A DNA stretch of 64,000 nucleotides from Ipomoea triloba (Eukaryota > Streptophyta > Magnoliopsida > Solanales > Convolvulaceae): NCBI RefSeq assembly GCF_003576645.1, contig NC_044916.1, positions 27,293,672 to 27,357,671 on the forward strand, written 5' to 3'. Positions 1 through 11,499 of the stretch are shown here, piece by piece. The position numbers and the translations under genes are program-made. Numbering within the stretch: position 1 is the first letter of the stretch; every line of letters starts with the position of its first letter. A model generated the notes under the pieces. The model was not told the origin of the DNA and made no database searches. It was given only the letters and a program-made list of their open reading frames with translations.

Positions 1-800
1 TTTTTTAAGAGAATTTAAGCAAATGGATGCCCAAATAACATACATTGATTTGTGAATTATAATATGTATATTCATATCAACATTTCTTTATGTGAGCAAA
101 CTATTTCATAACATTTTTTTTTATGTATGTGTCAATGATATAATATCTATGCTTGTTTTTTGTGATGTCTTATTGCAAATAGAAAATTAAAATTGCAATT
201 GTGGTAGAACCACAACTCTTTTTTTTCTTTTTTTTTTTTAAAAATAAAGACTCCCTCTAACTTATTGACATGAAAACAACAACGTACATAAATTCGTACT
301 ATTTATTTCAACTAGTAGATAGTAATATTTAGTAAACTTATAAACCAAAACAATTTTAAATTTTTAGCTACACTCCAATGGCAAAAAAAAATTTAATTAA
401 TTATTTAATACAAAATGATATAAATAAAAAATGACTAAAGTGTCCCTCAATACTTTGAAAATTTAAAATGCATCATTAATATTAACATAATTTGTTAGTG
501 GTGCGCTAAAATTGTCACTTTACACATAATTAAAGGGAAAATTTTGTGTATGGTGTTGGACGTTGGCCGAATTCAGTCCCTACTCGATTCGAAACGTGGC
601 ACTGCTGTGACTTACCATAAGGGATGCAATTAAATGGTTAATGTTCAAATACTCATCACACATTGGTTTTAAGTAAGATATGACAATCAGATAACTAAAA
701 AACCTTTGTGGTTAAGTATTGTCTTTGCTTACCGCAGTCACATGATGGGTGAGCTATTTTCCCTATAAAATATCATCATATTAAACGGTACAAAATTTGG
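1..800. other. AT-rich intergenic DNA, nothing recognised
   Basis: Low-complexity AT-rich sequence with poly-T/poly-A runs. No coding frame, RNA gene or terminal repeat could be supported. Confidence 0.6.
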
Positions 801-809
801 TACGTGTCT

Positions 810-1690
810 TATTTGAATTGTCAAAAATAATTGGGCTTGACAAGGTCAATATGATATCACACATACATCCCAGGAAGACTCAACATCCATGTATTTATTT
901 CAGAAGTTGGCATATTCCTTCTCGAAAGGGAAAGAACTCAGAAAAAAAAATGTCCATACAATGCCATCTCCATTCTCATCTGATATGGGACTGCCGACCT
1001 TTCTAATTGTAAATGGATTAATTCAAACCTTGCAGTATAGTTTGTAGGACCTTTAGTGATGGCCATCTCCATATATGCATATAGGGTGTATCTCACTTCT
1101 TCTTAAATTTGCATTCATATCGAATCGTTTATACATTCAAAGCTATGATATAAAATAGTTTATTATCACATAACAAGATTCATCATATACAGTGATTCGT
1201 CATTTTGTGTATAACTTCTACTTCACAATTATCATGGCTCATTTATATATCTTTATATACAATCTATCACTTTAGAACAAACTGATCGAGCTATCTATGT
1301 CATGATGTTTTCTTATCGTGAACATTTTGTTGTCTAGCGAGTAGCAAGTACAGACATTAATTGTAGACTACAAAGAACTTCTTAAGCAGGCCAACTACAG
1401 TAATATGAACACCAAACAACACCTCTTATATATTTGTCAAAATAACTGGCTTGACAAGGTCATCAATATGATTAATCCTAGCTAGGAAGACACTCTCAAC
1501 AATCACGAACTTAATTCAGAAGTTGCCTTATTCCTTATCAAATTGAAAGGGAAAGAATTTAGAAACAAAAGTGTCCAAAGGCAATACCATCTCCATTCTC
1601 ATCTGATATGGGAGTGCCGCCCATTCATTCTAATCGTAATAAATGTATTAATTCTTGGAGTAGGACCATTAGTGATGGCCACATATACAT
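810..1690. repeat. Diverged direct repeat pair (about 810-1,060 and 1,430-1,690)
   Basis: Two blocks about 610 bp apart share the same order of words: a TTGTCAAAA start, a TTGACAAGGTC motif, AGGAAGACTC-like and CAGAAGTTG motifs, an AAAGGGAAAGAA run, and a CATCTCCATTCTCATCTGATATGG core. They look like an old tandem duplication with small indels. A short frame in the first copy (797-1,006) is not conserved as a frame in the second, so coding is unlikely. Confidence 0.65.
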
Positions 1691-1709
1691 ACATACATAT
1701 ATATATATA

Positions 1710-2140
1710 GGATCAGGTGTGGTGGTTAGCTTTTTGTGAAAGATGGGTTTAATATATGCCATTGATCTAATCAGAATTAATAGTCCAGATTAAACACAAA
1801 TTAAAAAATCGCGGTGACAATTTAGTCTTTTTGCATCTAGGTCAAATTTTAAGGTGCGTGATTTTTCTTCCTAAAATGCGTGATTTTTGTGCTTAAGGTG
1901 CAATTGTTTCTATAATGTGTGCTTAAGTGCGTTAGTTGTTGAAACTCAAGGTGCGTCGGTTTAAAGTTTTAGGTGCGTGATTTTCTATTTTAAGATGCGT
2001 GTTCTGTGGGATTAATTTAAGATGCGTCAGTTGTTAAAACGTAAGGTGCATCAGCCTAAAGTTTTAGGTGCATTGTTTTCTTTCTTAAGGTTTGTCGGTC
2101 TAAAGTTTTAGGTGGGTGGTTTTAAGGTGCCCTATTTTTT
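1710..2140 (+). repeat. Dispersed repeat with iterated AAGGTGCGT motif
   Basis: From about 1,845 to 2,130 the words AAGGTGCGTGATTTT, AAGGTGCGTCAG and close variants recur roughly every 30-50 bp. The block is preceded by a stretch with CCATTGATCTAATCAGAATTAAT. A copy in inverse orientation, with CACGCACCTTAA words, lies at about 57,720-58,000. This is probably a non-autonomous transposon family; termini were not defined. Confidence 0.55.
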
Positions 2141-3340
2141 TTACAGTTTGATTCTCTAATTCCCGTGATGCTTGGACCTCCAATTCCTTCTGCGACGCTT
2201 CTATGCCCGTTTGTAATTCATTTTGGTTCGTTGTAGCAGATTCTGGAATTTTTGGACTATTTTTTTGTTTTTTTCTACTGTTGAATGCGTCTTGTTAGCC
2301 TTGTCTGAACCTGGCCTTCTTGACATTCTGAAAATTTTTCAGTAGCAATCACGTCACGTCCTCACCTAAAGCCTTGTTCTCATGGGATTGATGACCTATA
2401 TATATATATATATGATGTATATCTCACTTCCTCACTTTGCGTTCATATTTAATTTCAACGAATTGAAAGAAAAGTAAACAATTTAATTAGTTGGTTGATG
2501 AGATTTCAATTCCAGCATTTAATTTAATTTAATTTAATTTGTTTGGTTCACAATTCATTGGAGCTTATATGTTTTTTTTTAAAGCACAGTGTGGCAAATT
2601 ATTAAAATTAAAAAGAGTAAATTTCAACGGAGGTCTTTATCTTTGATGACATTTTTTAATTTAGTCTTAGACAATCGTTTTGGCCATTTAACAACTCAGA
2701 CTATCATTTAACGCCTTCATCATTAAAAAAATAAATAAATAACTTTACACGATTATTCGTTGTGTGAGGTAAAAGAAACCCTTCTAACAAATTTTAAAAA
2801 TGAAAATATGTGTTGGATGTTGCACTTGCAGTTATATGATAAATGTAATTTTACTTGTGGGCATGAAAGAAAAATGCGGGTGATTCACAGTAATCTCTAG
2901 CGTCGAGCAATCCAATCAGGGATGGACGTTTATCCTTACCAGTAACTACACACCCGGCTACTTTCAAACCAAGTAACACTTCAATGTCTTGAAGTATTAT
3001 GCCAACATCACCGAATGATAAACCTCTCTATAAGTGTTGCAATATAAAATGCTAGAGGACATATAAAAAGTATTCTATGTTGTTCAAGAATCAAGATGGA
3101 ACGAAAACGATTACTTTGCGTTGGATTCTGTATAAGGTTTTCTTTCATAATTTGATGCTGTGTTGCACATGCTGTGATGAGTTGATGTTTCATTTATACA
3201 CACATATATAAGACTTAGATTTGGACTTAGAAAGAATGCAAGTTGGGTCTAGGGAAGAATATCTGCAGGTGAAGTTTGGGTCTGAAAGCTGATGCCTTCA
3301 TGTGCTGATAGTGGAGAAGCAAAACTGCCTAAGAAGATCC
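2140..3340. other. Intergenic DNA, nothing firm
   Basis: The 2,160-2,350 stretch is less AT-rich and reads on the minus strand as broken lysine/glutamine-rich coding-like sequence, but no family could be named. The rest is AT-rich with short microsatellites at 2,398-2,412 (TA) and 2,515-2,540 (TTTAA). Confidence 0.4.
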
Positions 3341-3350
3341 AATGTGCAGG

Positions 3351-3400
3351 TTCCCACATCGGCGGAAAACAAAAGGTGGAGCCAAGCATTGGCTTATAAA
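3351..3400 (+). promoter_or_regulatory. USE and TATA box of the U1 snRNA gene
   Basis: TTCCCACATCG at 3,351-3,361 matches the plant snRNA upstream sequence element RTCCCACATCG with one mismatch. TATAAA lies at 3,395-3,400. The 33-bp gap between them is the spacing known for RNA polymerase II-type plant snRNA genes (U1, U2, U4, U5); the Pol III type (U6, U3) is about one helical turn shorter. TATA to the RNA start is about 31 bp. Confidence 0.85.
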
Positions 3401-3425
3401 ATTGGGCCGGCTGTGAATGGATTCC

Positions 3426-3585
3426 ATACTTACCTGGACGGGGTCGATGGGCGATCAATAAGGCCCATGGCCTAGATTGATGACTTCCATTGCACTTTGA
3501 AAGGGTGTTAATCTAAGGTCTACCCTTAGAGGTGGAGCCTACGTCATAATTTGTGGTAGTGGGGGCCTGCGTTCGCGCGGCCCCT
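3426..3585 (+). ncRNA. U1: U1 spliceosomal snRNA gene
   Basis: The RNA pairs with 5' splice sites in the spliceosome. The 5' end reads ATACTTACCTGGACGGGG, which contains the universal 5'-splice-site pairing sequence. Stem-loop I follows, with loop GATCAATAAGG (U1-70K site; the usual plant form is GATCAAGAAGG). Stem-loop II carries ATTGCACTT (U1A-type site). The Sm site region ATAATTTGTGG and the terminal GC-rich hairpin GCCTGCGTTCGCGCGGC come next. The length of about 160 nt fits plant U1. An intact USE/TATA promoter sits at the right distance, so the gene may be active. Several stem positions differ from the plant U1 sequence I remember, so a variant copy or young pseudogene cannot be ruled out. 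The exact 3' end is uncertain by a few bases. Confidence 0.9.
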
Positions 3586-3589
3586 ATCC

Positions 3590-4549
3590 AATTTAATGCT
3601 AAAAGTTTTGGCTTTTGCTTGGAATTTCATCTTTAGTACACTATATAAGTAATTGGGTTTTTCCTTTAACAGGCCTCCTTTTTTGGGCCCAAGTACTGGA
3701 TATTTCGTTTGATTTTGAACGTAATTGGTCTTAAATTATTAGTCTGAAAAAATACATTAGAAATGATCAATATCATTGATAGGATATTTAGGTCACTAAT
3801 CTCAGTTTGTTCATGTGTTGAAAAGAAACAATACCAACCATAGAATTCTCAGTGTACAACAGCAAAACCAGACATGGATCAAAACAAGGCCCAAAACATC
3901 TTGGTTTTTTACTTGAGCTATATGCGGCCCATTTCTGTAGTTTCGAAAGGTAGTCAAGCAAGTAGAACATGATTCTTATATTAGATCATTGATTTCATTC
4001 TTATTAATACATTTTCGGTTGAATTTTTTGCACAAGATCTTCCTTGTGTAGTTTACTTCTATATGATTTGTGATTTACTATACATAAGTAAATGTTTACC
4101 CAATATACACCCTCATCAGTAGTAACTATAAATTTCCTCTACCATTCAAAAAAAAAACAGTGACTTAGAGGTTTTGTATTTTAGATATGTATATATTTCA
4201 AATGAAATTCTACAAAATAAAATTAAAAAAAAAATCGTATTTATTATTATAAATAAAAGGGCATAGTTCATTTCTATTTGTAATAGTAAGTGCAATGCCA
4301 TTTTTAGCATTATAGAATTTTTTCATATCAATATATAATTCATTATTCCCGTACTTAGAAATGGCAATTGGAGAAAGGGAACTAACTTATTGATTAGGTG
4401 GTTGATTTAGTAATCACAAGATTACAAATTTTACTATCAGTAGAGACCTTCTTTAGTTTGAGCTAGTCAGTTATTAACAACCAAAACTGATTTATTTCCT
4501 TGTAATCTTTTATTAGCTAGGGTCACAATGTAATATTTACACAATACAC
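3590..4549. other. AT-rich intergenic DNA downstream of U1
   Basis: No gene, RNA or terminal-repeat structure was recognised. A short reverse frame at 3,788-3,970 has no recognisable motif and is treated as chance. Confidence 0.5.
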
Positions 4550-4555
4550 GCATTC

Positions 4556-4789
4556 ATAGGATGACAACGGGGCGGGGCGGGGCAGGGGCGGGGAGTATAC
4601 TCCCTGTCCCCGTCCCCGAAACCCCGACCCCATCCCCGTCCCCGTCCCCGTCCCGGGCGGGGAATGGAAAATAGTCCCCATCCCCGTCCCGTGGGGGAAT
4701 TAGTGGGGGACGGAGAATCCCATCCCCGCTCAATTCTTAGTCAACATATTAATTTAGTGTAAATTTAATTTTAAAAATTATGATTTTAA

Positions 4790-4842
<53 letters not shown>

Positions 4843-5034
4843 TGGCAGTAATTTGCATTACTACGTACAGTGGCAGTAATATGTTTATATATATAATTCT
4901 TAAACGTACCCGGCGGGGAATTGTAAAAACTCCCCGTCCCCGTTCCCGATCCCCGAAATTTTTTCCCATTCCCGTCACCGTTTCAAACGGGGACGGGAAT
5001 CCCCGACGGGGACGGGGCACATTGCCATCCCTAT
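4556..5034. mobile_element. GGGGACGGGG-type terminal-inverted-repeat element
   Basis: The ends are inverted copies: ATAGGATGACAACGGGGCGG on the left and the complement of TGCCATCCCTAT on the right. GCATTC flanks both sides (4,550-4,555 and 5,035-5,040), which is a probable target-site duplication. The outer 120 bp of each arm consists of G-runs or C-runs separated by A or T, so the arms can pair. The centre carries a (TA)n tract at 4,794-4,838. Overlapping frames on both strands here are artefacts of the repeat. Confidence 0.7.
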
Positions 5035-6370
5035 GCATTCAAGTAGTGGTTGCATTAACCACTTTTATATTACTAGTCAATTTAGGAGATTTTCAATTAG
5101 TAATAATTATACAAAGTATAAATGCACGCTCTCATAACCTCATCAAATTGTTGAGCTTTTAATAGCGCTAGCTCACATGTCAGTGAAATATCCAAACAAG
5201 CTGTAATCGAGCTGTTTAAGAATTCCAGTAGCTGTCTTTCTAGTTCCAGATTCTACTTGCTCAACACCATGCATATCCTCTCTCTTCAATTTCACACACA
5301 ATATGTTTTTTGATTCTATTAAAATAAGAAAGATCTCTTGATTATATTTTTAAGTTATTCTACTTTTATTCTTCAATTATTTTATGAAATGGAGATTTTG
5401 ATAGTTGTAAAAACGAGATCGAAAATACCAGCTTAACAAGGGAGGGAAAAAAAATCTAAAAATATCATCCCAAGCTAGTTGGCAATGTTACAATTTTTCT
5501 AATTCAATCAATATAATTATTCAATGTACATAAAATAGAATTAATTGTAATTTAGAGATCGTGCTCGAAAGGAGGACCCAAATGCGGCTTCAAAAACCTG
5601 CCATAGGGCTCGGCCGAGACATGGCATGTCCAACTGCAACATATATAATTTTATCAGACAAAGACGAGATGAGCATGGACAAGCTAAAAGAATCCTGACG
5701 GAGCCAATTTTCAACCACAAGATTAGCTAAAATGGAACACCTATCCAGAACCTGAATAAATTAAGTCGGACACGCTAACTTGTCATCAACGTATCCACTG
5801 CGATTTGACCACGGAGAAGCGGAACAAGTTAGTCTTCCAAAATAGATAGTTTGAGGAAGTAAGCTTAACAAAAATAAAATGATAATCTATTTGTGAAGTA
5901 TTTATTAGAACTGGGGTTGGAGACGTCATGGATCGATTTGGTGTATTGATACCATATGAAAACCATAATTCTAAGAAGAATTTTATTATTATTGATCAAT
6001 TCAATTTACAAAATACAGAAAAAGATGTATTTGGAAGAGTATAAGGATTAGTCATAATCAGGTCAAAAATAATAAAAGACAAATTTACAAAAATATAGTG
6101 AAAGGGAAAAGAAATCATAGTCTAACTAGAATACATAGTCCTAACAAAAACTTAATCAAATACAAATAGTAATAACAATAAAATAAACTAAGGAATCATT
6201 GATTATATATACACACTCAACTTGGTTAATAATGCAGATTAAGAAGCAAGAAAATCTTCATGAAGAATATTATATATAAGAGAGATAATCAAATCAATGT
6301 CGGCATAATTTATTGGATAAACAAACAACAGGCCTAATGCATTATTAACATTCTACCAAATATATAACAT
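5035..6370. other. Intergenic DNA, nothing firm
   Basis: 5,555-5,850 is less AT-rich and transposon-like in texture, but has no identifiable domain. The remainder is AT-rich. Confidence 0.45.
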
Positions 6371-6376
6371 GATGAA

Positions 6377-6470
6377 GCCAATGACATTGTGGTCAAGTGA
6401 TATGTAGTGACTCTTTTAAATGGAAAGTCATGAGATTGAGTCTCAGTGGAGACAATATTGACTCTTTATG
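6377..6470 (+). repeat. tRNA-like SINE fragment
   Basis: It begins GCCAATGACATTGTGGTCAA and contains a box A-like TGGTCAAGTGAT and a box B-like GAGATTGAGTCTC about 45 bp apart, as in Pol III-driven plant SINEs. It is followed by CAGTGGAGACAATATTGACTC. Related copies occur near 8,010-8,140 (minus), 11,410-11,490 (minus), 12,523-12,575 (plus) and 21,239-21,310 (plus). Confidence 0.55.
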
Positions 6471-6559
6471 AACCTTCAACACGTTGAGAAATTGTGACAA
6501 AAAATCACTTTTTACCAATGTCCACATTGCAAGGTGGACCCTGGTACATAATATAATTT

Positions 6560-8005
6560 GCATTGATTGGTAAGGTTGTGTACAAAATGTACCACTCCGC
6601 CAAAAGTTATAATTATGAAAGTGTATTATAGAGTTTAACTTGCAACGTAACCTGCTTTAATACCAATTAATAGTACTACGTCAAAAGTTATAATTAGTAA
6701 CGAAAATATAACTTTATTTTTTATATTTAAGTAGCAACCAATACTACATTTCGTAATCCGCAGTCAATGACAAGATATTGAATTTAACCTTCCAGAGCTA
6801 TATCCAACATATAAAGTTCTAACATAAGTATAAAATATGTCAGTATTACCAATTGTACTGTTTTTTTATACATTTTTACATTACTATACGCTTAAATATA
6901 CTTTTCAATTTTATCATTTTTTTTTCTTTTCCTTTCTATATTGTCAATACACTAATTTTTTTTTATGTTTACAAATTCTTTTTTATTTTACATTTTTTAT
7001 TTGTCCTTGATGCATATATTGATTATTTTTGTTGTTCTTTTTTCTTTAAAATTTTAGTATTTTTTCTAATTAGACATTTATTCAATTGTACAACGTGTAG
7101 TATTTAACAAGGTGTTCGGTAAACTTTGACCTTTTTTTATGTCAAGGATTTAATTTTAATATAAATGGCTGATAAGGGACCTAAATGTATGGTTCATATT
7201 GGAAACAATTATAGACAATAGAAACTTCATTGCTGTTAAACATGGATCTCTACTTTGACCTTCAACTTATCCTTATCTTGCCGAAGCAATGACAGTTTTT
7301 TACTCTTCCATTCTGGGATTTGTATTATGCATGATGTATTATTCAAGGATGTCAGATCTTAGTAAAACACTTTTAATCAGCGTCCTTTTATTATATTCTT
7401 CGATCATTTAATTTGTTAGTCCACTCTCTTGCTAGGATTGCAGGTTCTTAAGCTGGTTCATCAACTTGTATGTGTTCTGTTACTGTATATCTTCAACATC
7501 TTATTTAATAATATGATATGTTTTACCTTAAAAAAATAAAGAAGTAAAAACGTAATAATTATAGGCCTTTTAGATACCATGCAAAGAAGAGGAAACCTAG
7601 CTTAATATGAAAAAAATTATTTTAAAATTATGATTAAAGCAATAATAATCATAATTAATAACAACATTTAATTTTGTTCCTATTATATGAGTCATCAACC
7701 CAACCCAACCCAACCCAATCCCAACATGTCCATTATGAGAAAGTAGGACGATGTTGGAATCCTAGTCATAACTATTCTCTGTCAGGGACTCTCAGGGGAT
7801 CAGAACTAGTATTGAATTGGGAAAGTATTTCTCTTTTTTTTTTTTTTTAAATATAAATTTGTAATAAAGAAGTACTCCGAACGTAGTAAATTATCATGGG
7901 ACCCCCCTATTTTTACATCTAAAAAAGGTTACTTAGTAGTTTCTTTAAATACTACTGTTCGTAACTATTTTTTTAGCGTTTTAAAAAAAAATTACTTTTT
8001 TAGCC
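6560..8005. other. AT-rich intergenic DNA
   Basis: T-rich sequence at 6,850-7,110 yields a phenylalanine-rich frame with no motif, which I regard as chance. A CCCAA minisatellite lies at about 7,698-7,722. Confidence 0.5.
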
Positions 8006-8009
8006 TAAA

Positions 8010-8140
8010 AGTCAATATTGTCTCCACTGAAATTCGAACTCATTCAGTCTAAGAGTCAATATCGCTTCTACTGAAATTCGAACCCACCTTCTTTTATATA
8101 AGAGTGCAACTGAGTGTCACTAGACCACAAGATTTTTGGC
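8010..8140 (-). repeat. SINE fragment with partial internal duplication
   Basis: Read on the minus strand it starts at GCCAAAAATCTTGTGGTCTA and carries box A-like and box B-like sequence (GGTTCGAATTTCAGTAGA). The box B-side segment is repeated once (8,010-8,045 and 8,047-8,082). It belongs to the same family as the copy at 6,377. Confidence 0.55.
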
Positions 8141-8144
8141 ATTA

Positions 8145-10005
8145 TTTAGTAGTTAGATAGTATTACAAATGATAAAGAGTTATTACACCAATTTTTGTTT
8201 TTATCAAAGTCTTTCACAGTCCGAAATGACAATAAAAATTTGGTATTCATCAATTATTATGTCAGATAATGAAGGGTTTTGGTGAACAATTTTGATCCAT
8301 ATAGCTTGATCTGTTAAATTGTCGAGAATACCCTTATTAAATAAAAGAGAGAATCGGAAAAGAAAAAAAAATTATTAAAAAAAAAATACAGCCATCAAAT
8401 CAATTAAAATAAATGGTCCAGATTTGTCATCGCGTCCTCATGGAAAGGGTGTCCTCATTTGAACGCCCCCCACGCGCACACACATGCACACAAGCACACG
8501 CGCGCGCGCATATATATATATATATATATAATATAGACACACACACCTACACATAATTGTTCAAGATAAATAACAAAGAGAATGAAGAAATAAAAACAAT
8601 TTGATGGCCCAAAGATTGCAATTATAAAATTATGTATTTTTCAAGATTGTGTTGGCATAAAATTTGTGTGATGTTCAGCTAGACACTGCATTGGGGTGAC
8701 AAGGTAACAAATGATTCAGCTTCCACCCTTCAGTGCATGCAAGCTTTATTTTGTCTTTCACCTTTTAATCCTACTTCAATTCAATTCTTTACTACAACAT
8801 GATAATATAATTATAGTTTCTACACTTCTATACTCCATCATATAGTAATAGTTTTAACATAGTAAGCATTGAGAAAAATAGAAAATATATCATCCACAAT
8901 AAAATTTTAGTCCCCACCGTTGCAAGACAACTAGATATGCACTTGATGAACTAAAAATAGTGATAGGAGGCAAACAAGACATTAGAGTCCAAATTTCCAA
9001 TGAACGGTCGATCATGCGGTGCATAATTAATTTGGGCAGGTAAATATGATCATGACCACTAGGATGCTCATCACCTTTTGCAAGCTGATTCTCTTTTACA
9101 TTATTATATAAGAGGATCGATATACATGGCATTTATGGCTTTTAGAATGCAGGGCCCCTCTATGGGTTGTCAACATGTTTTGGAATTTTTTTTTAATCAT
9201 AATATTGAATGCGTATATATATATATATATTTTTTAAAATAATGTTGATAGAATTGAATGCAATATAATCCTCGTATTAGGCGGTTTGAGTGAGGATCCG
9301 ATGCATTCCCTCTTGCTTACTAGTTGTTAAATCCTTACAACTCGGGAAGTTTGGGAGTTGATGATGGAGATTAGATATTGGACTCGATTCAGAAAACGAG
9401 TCCAAGGAGAAGAGAAGTCTAGAAGAGCAAGGTCAGGATGGTCGGTCCAACCGAGACAAAAGGTGAAAGTACCCGATACAACTAAATATGATATATGTGA
9501 TTGTATTGGGGATTATAGACGATTGAATACCTGTTGAAAATTTCTATATATTTGTGTGTTAATTACATTCTTGTGCAATACATTTTGTGAGAAAATATGA
9601 TGATTGGTAGGGAATGTAATCCAGCTAGTTTCATGGATAAGGCTCAAAGATTTGGGTTAGCCATGCATGGACCAAGCTAAGATTACCTATGAAGTTGACC
9701 CATCCACCCACTGCGTACCCTTTCAGCCATGTATAGTGAAGGGATAGGCTCCTTTCTTGTATTCATTCCCTCAATTGATTATCTCACTTGGCTCTCTGCC
9801 TATTGAATGGTCAATGTCAAATAATCTCTATAAACAACATATATATAATTAGAAGACAACTAATATGAACTACAAGTAGTGGTGCATGTGGCATGACCCG
9901 CATGAACAGTTCAGTTGGTTACATGGGTGAAGCTTAAAAAGAAAGACCAGTAGTAATCGAGTTTTACCCGCAGGCAAAGGTCTAGTCTTTGTGTTCAGTT
10001 GAGTT
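8145..10005. other. Intergenic DNA with a CA/CG/TA microsatellite
   Basis: 8,468-8,550 is an alternating purine-pyrimidine tract (CACACA, CGCGCG, then TATATA). No gene is supported. Fragments at 9,280-9,480 have retroelement-like base composition but no domain. Confidence 0.45.
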
Positions 10006-10012
10006 ACGGCAA

Positions 10013-10273
10013 ATTATTGCATGGACCATGGTCCACACAGCTGTGTGGACCAAAAATAGAAAGTACATTATTTTTATACTGAAGGTACATTATTTTTGTA
10101 CTGTAGGTACATTATTTAACAGTATATATCAAATAATGTACCTTCAATACAAAAATAATGTACCCTAAAATAATGTACCTACAGTATAAAAATAATGTAC
10201 CTTCAGTACAAAAATAATGTACTTTTTTATTTTTGGTCCACAGAGCTATGTGGACCATGGTCCATGCAATAAT
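10013..10273. mobile_element. Foldback (hairpin) MITE with CCATGGTCCAC ends
   Basis: The termini ATTATTGCATGGACCATGGT and their inverse complement enclose iterated GTACATTATTTTT words on the left arm and AAAATAATGTAC words on the right arm, so nearly the whole 261 bp can fold back. The outer core CCATGGTCCAC is itself palindromic. The foldback at 16,991-17,325 shares this outer core but has a different filler repeat. Confidence 0.75.
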
Positions 10274-10279
10274 GATTGT

Positions 10280-11405
10280 TGAGTTACCATATATGATTTA
10301 CATCCTTCCAGATGCTCTAACGGGCCCTTGAGTTGGAGATTCAACCTTTTTGAGAAGAAAGTAGTGGTGCATCCGGTGACGTTGCCTCTTCTTACCAGCT
10401 GATAATAGAATATAACAATTTCAATTATGTAATGTAAGGGCATATGCATGATAAGTTTAGCTACGAAAGATTGGAAGAGTACTTTTTTTTAATCCTCGAT
10501 CTGTTTATTATTACATGACATTTGGTCCATTGAATGAAAATAGGGAGAATAAGAATATGATTACAAATTACAAAATTAGATATGAATTATATATTCAAAT
10601 AATGTTTGATTGGTTAAGTAATAGAAAAGAAATATATAATCAAATGAAACAAAAATACAAATAATGTATTTATAACACTCGTATTTCCATAGTGAAAAAA
10701 CGTGATTAGAATTATAATCTCAAAGAATCGTATTCTCGTTAAAAATAGGACCCATTGAACTTATTAAAGAGACCCAAGGAGTCATAACACTTCGCATTCT
10801 TTCACCGACAATGGATTGATGGCTCTTTGGTATCAATTAATTATTACGTAGTATTTAATAATATAAAGATTTTAGATGTGTTAGAATCAATATAATTAGA
10901 ATACAAATGTACTATCTATATCTTATTTTCCCCCTCATTTTTCAATGCTCAACTACATAAAAATTTCTATTAAAATAATTTCATTTCAATTCTTTGAAAA
11001 CATCCCATGAAATTAATATGATAAAAAAAAACATGAATTTTGTACAAGAATGGCACACAAATCAATAAAATCTTCTTCCAATACTTTTATTTTATTAAAT
11101 GGAAATTTTATGAACTTGCAGCACTTTATTTCTTTCACATTGTGCTATCAACTCATCAACTAATAACACACAGAGCACCGACAAAAAACATTTTTTGGTA
11201 AGTGGCTCAAAAAAAAACATTTTTTGGTAAGTTTATACTCTTTTGTCATACCTTAGCTTACCAATCGCAATTTATATTGTGGACGAAGATTTATCTTTCA
11301 TAGTGGTTCATGATTAAAAAAATATCATTTTATATTAAATCATTAACAGTGTTAATAATTTTCAAAAAAATAAAAATAAAAATTAATAGCGTCAATAAAA
11401 ACTTG
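10280..11405. other. AT-rich intergenic DNA
   Basis: No supported gene. The word CATTTTTTGGTAAGT appears twice around 11,190-11,235. Confidence 0.5.
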
Positions 11406-11407
11406 AT

Positions 11408-11492
11408 GAAACACAAAGAATCAATATCGCATTCACTAAGACTCAAACCCACTCCCTTAGGTGCCACTAGACCACAAGGTCTTTGGCACATG
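11408..11492 (-). repeat. SINE fragment
   Basis: On the minus strand it reads TGTGCCAAAGACCTTGTGGT, then a box A-like TGGTCTAGTGGCACC and a box B-like GGTTTGAGTCTTAG. It is one of the better-preserved copies of the family seen at 6,377. Confidence 0.6.
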
Positions 11493-11499
11493 TACATCA

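Noticed and set aside
4778..5162. Overlapping Arg/Pro-rich frames on both strands
   Set aside because: Products of the G-run/C-run inverted repeat and the TA microsatellite of the element at 4,556-5,034.
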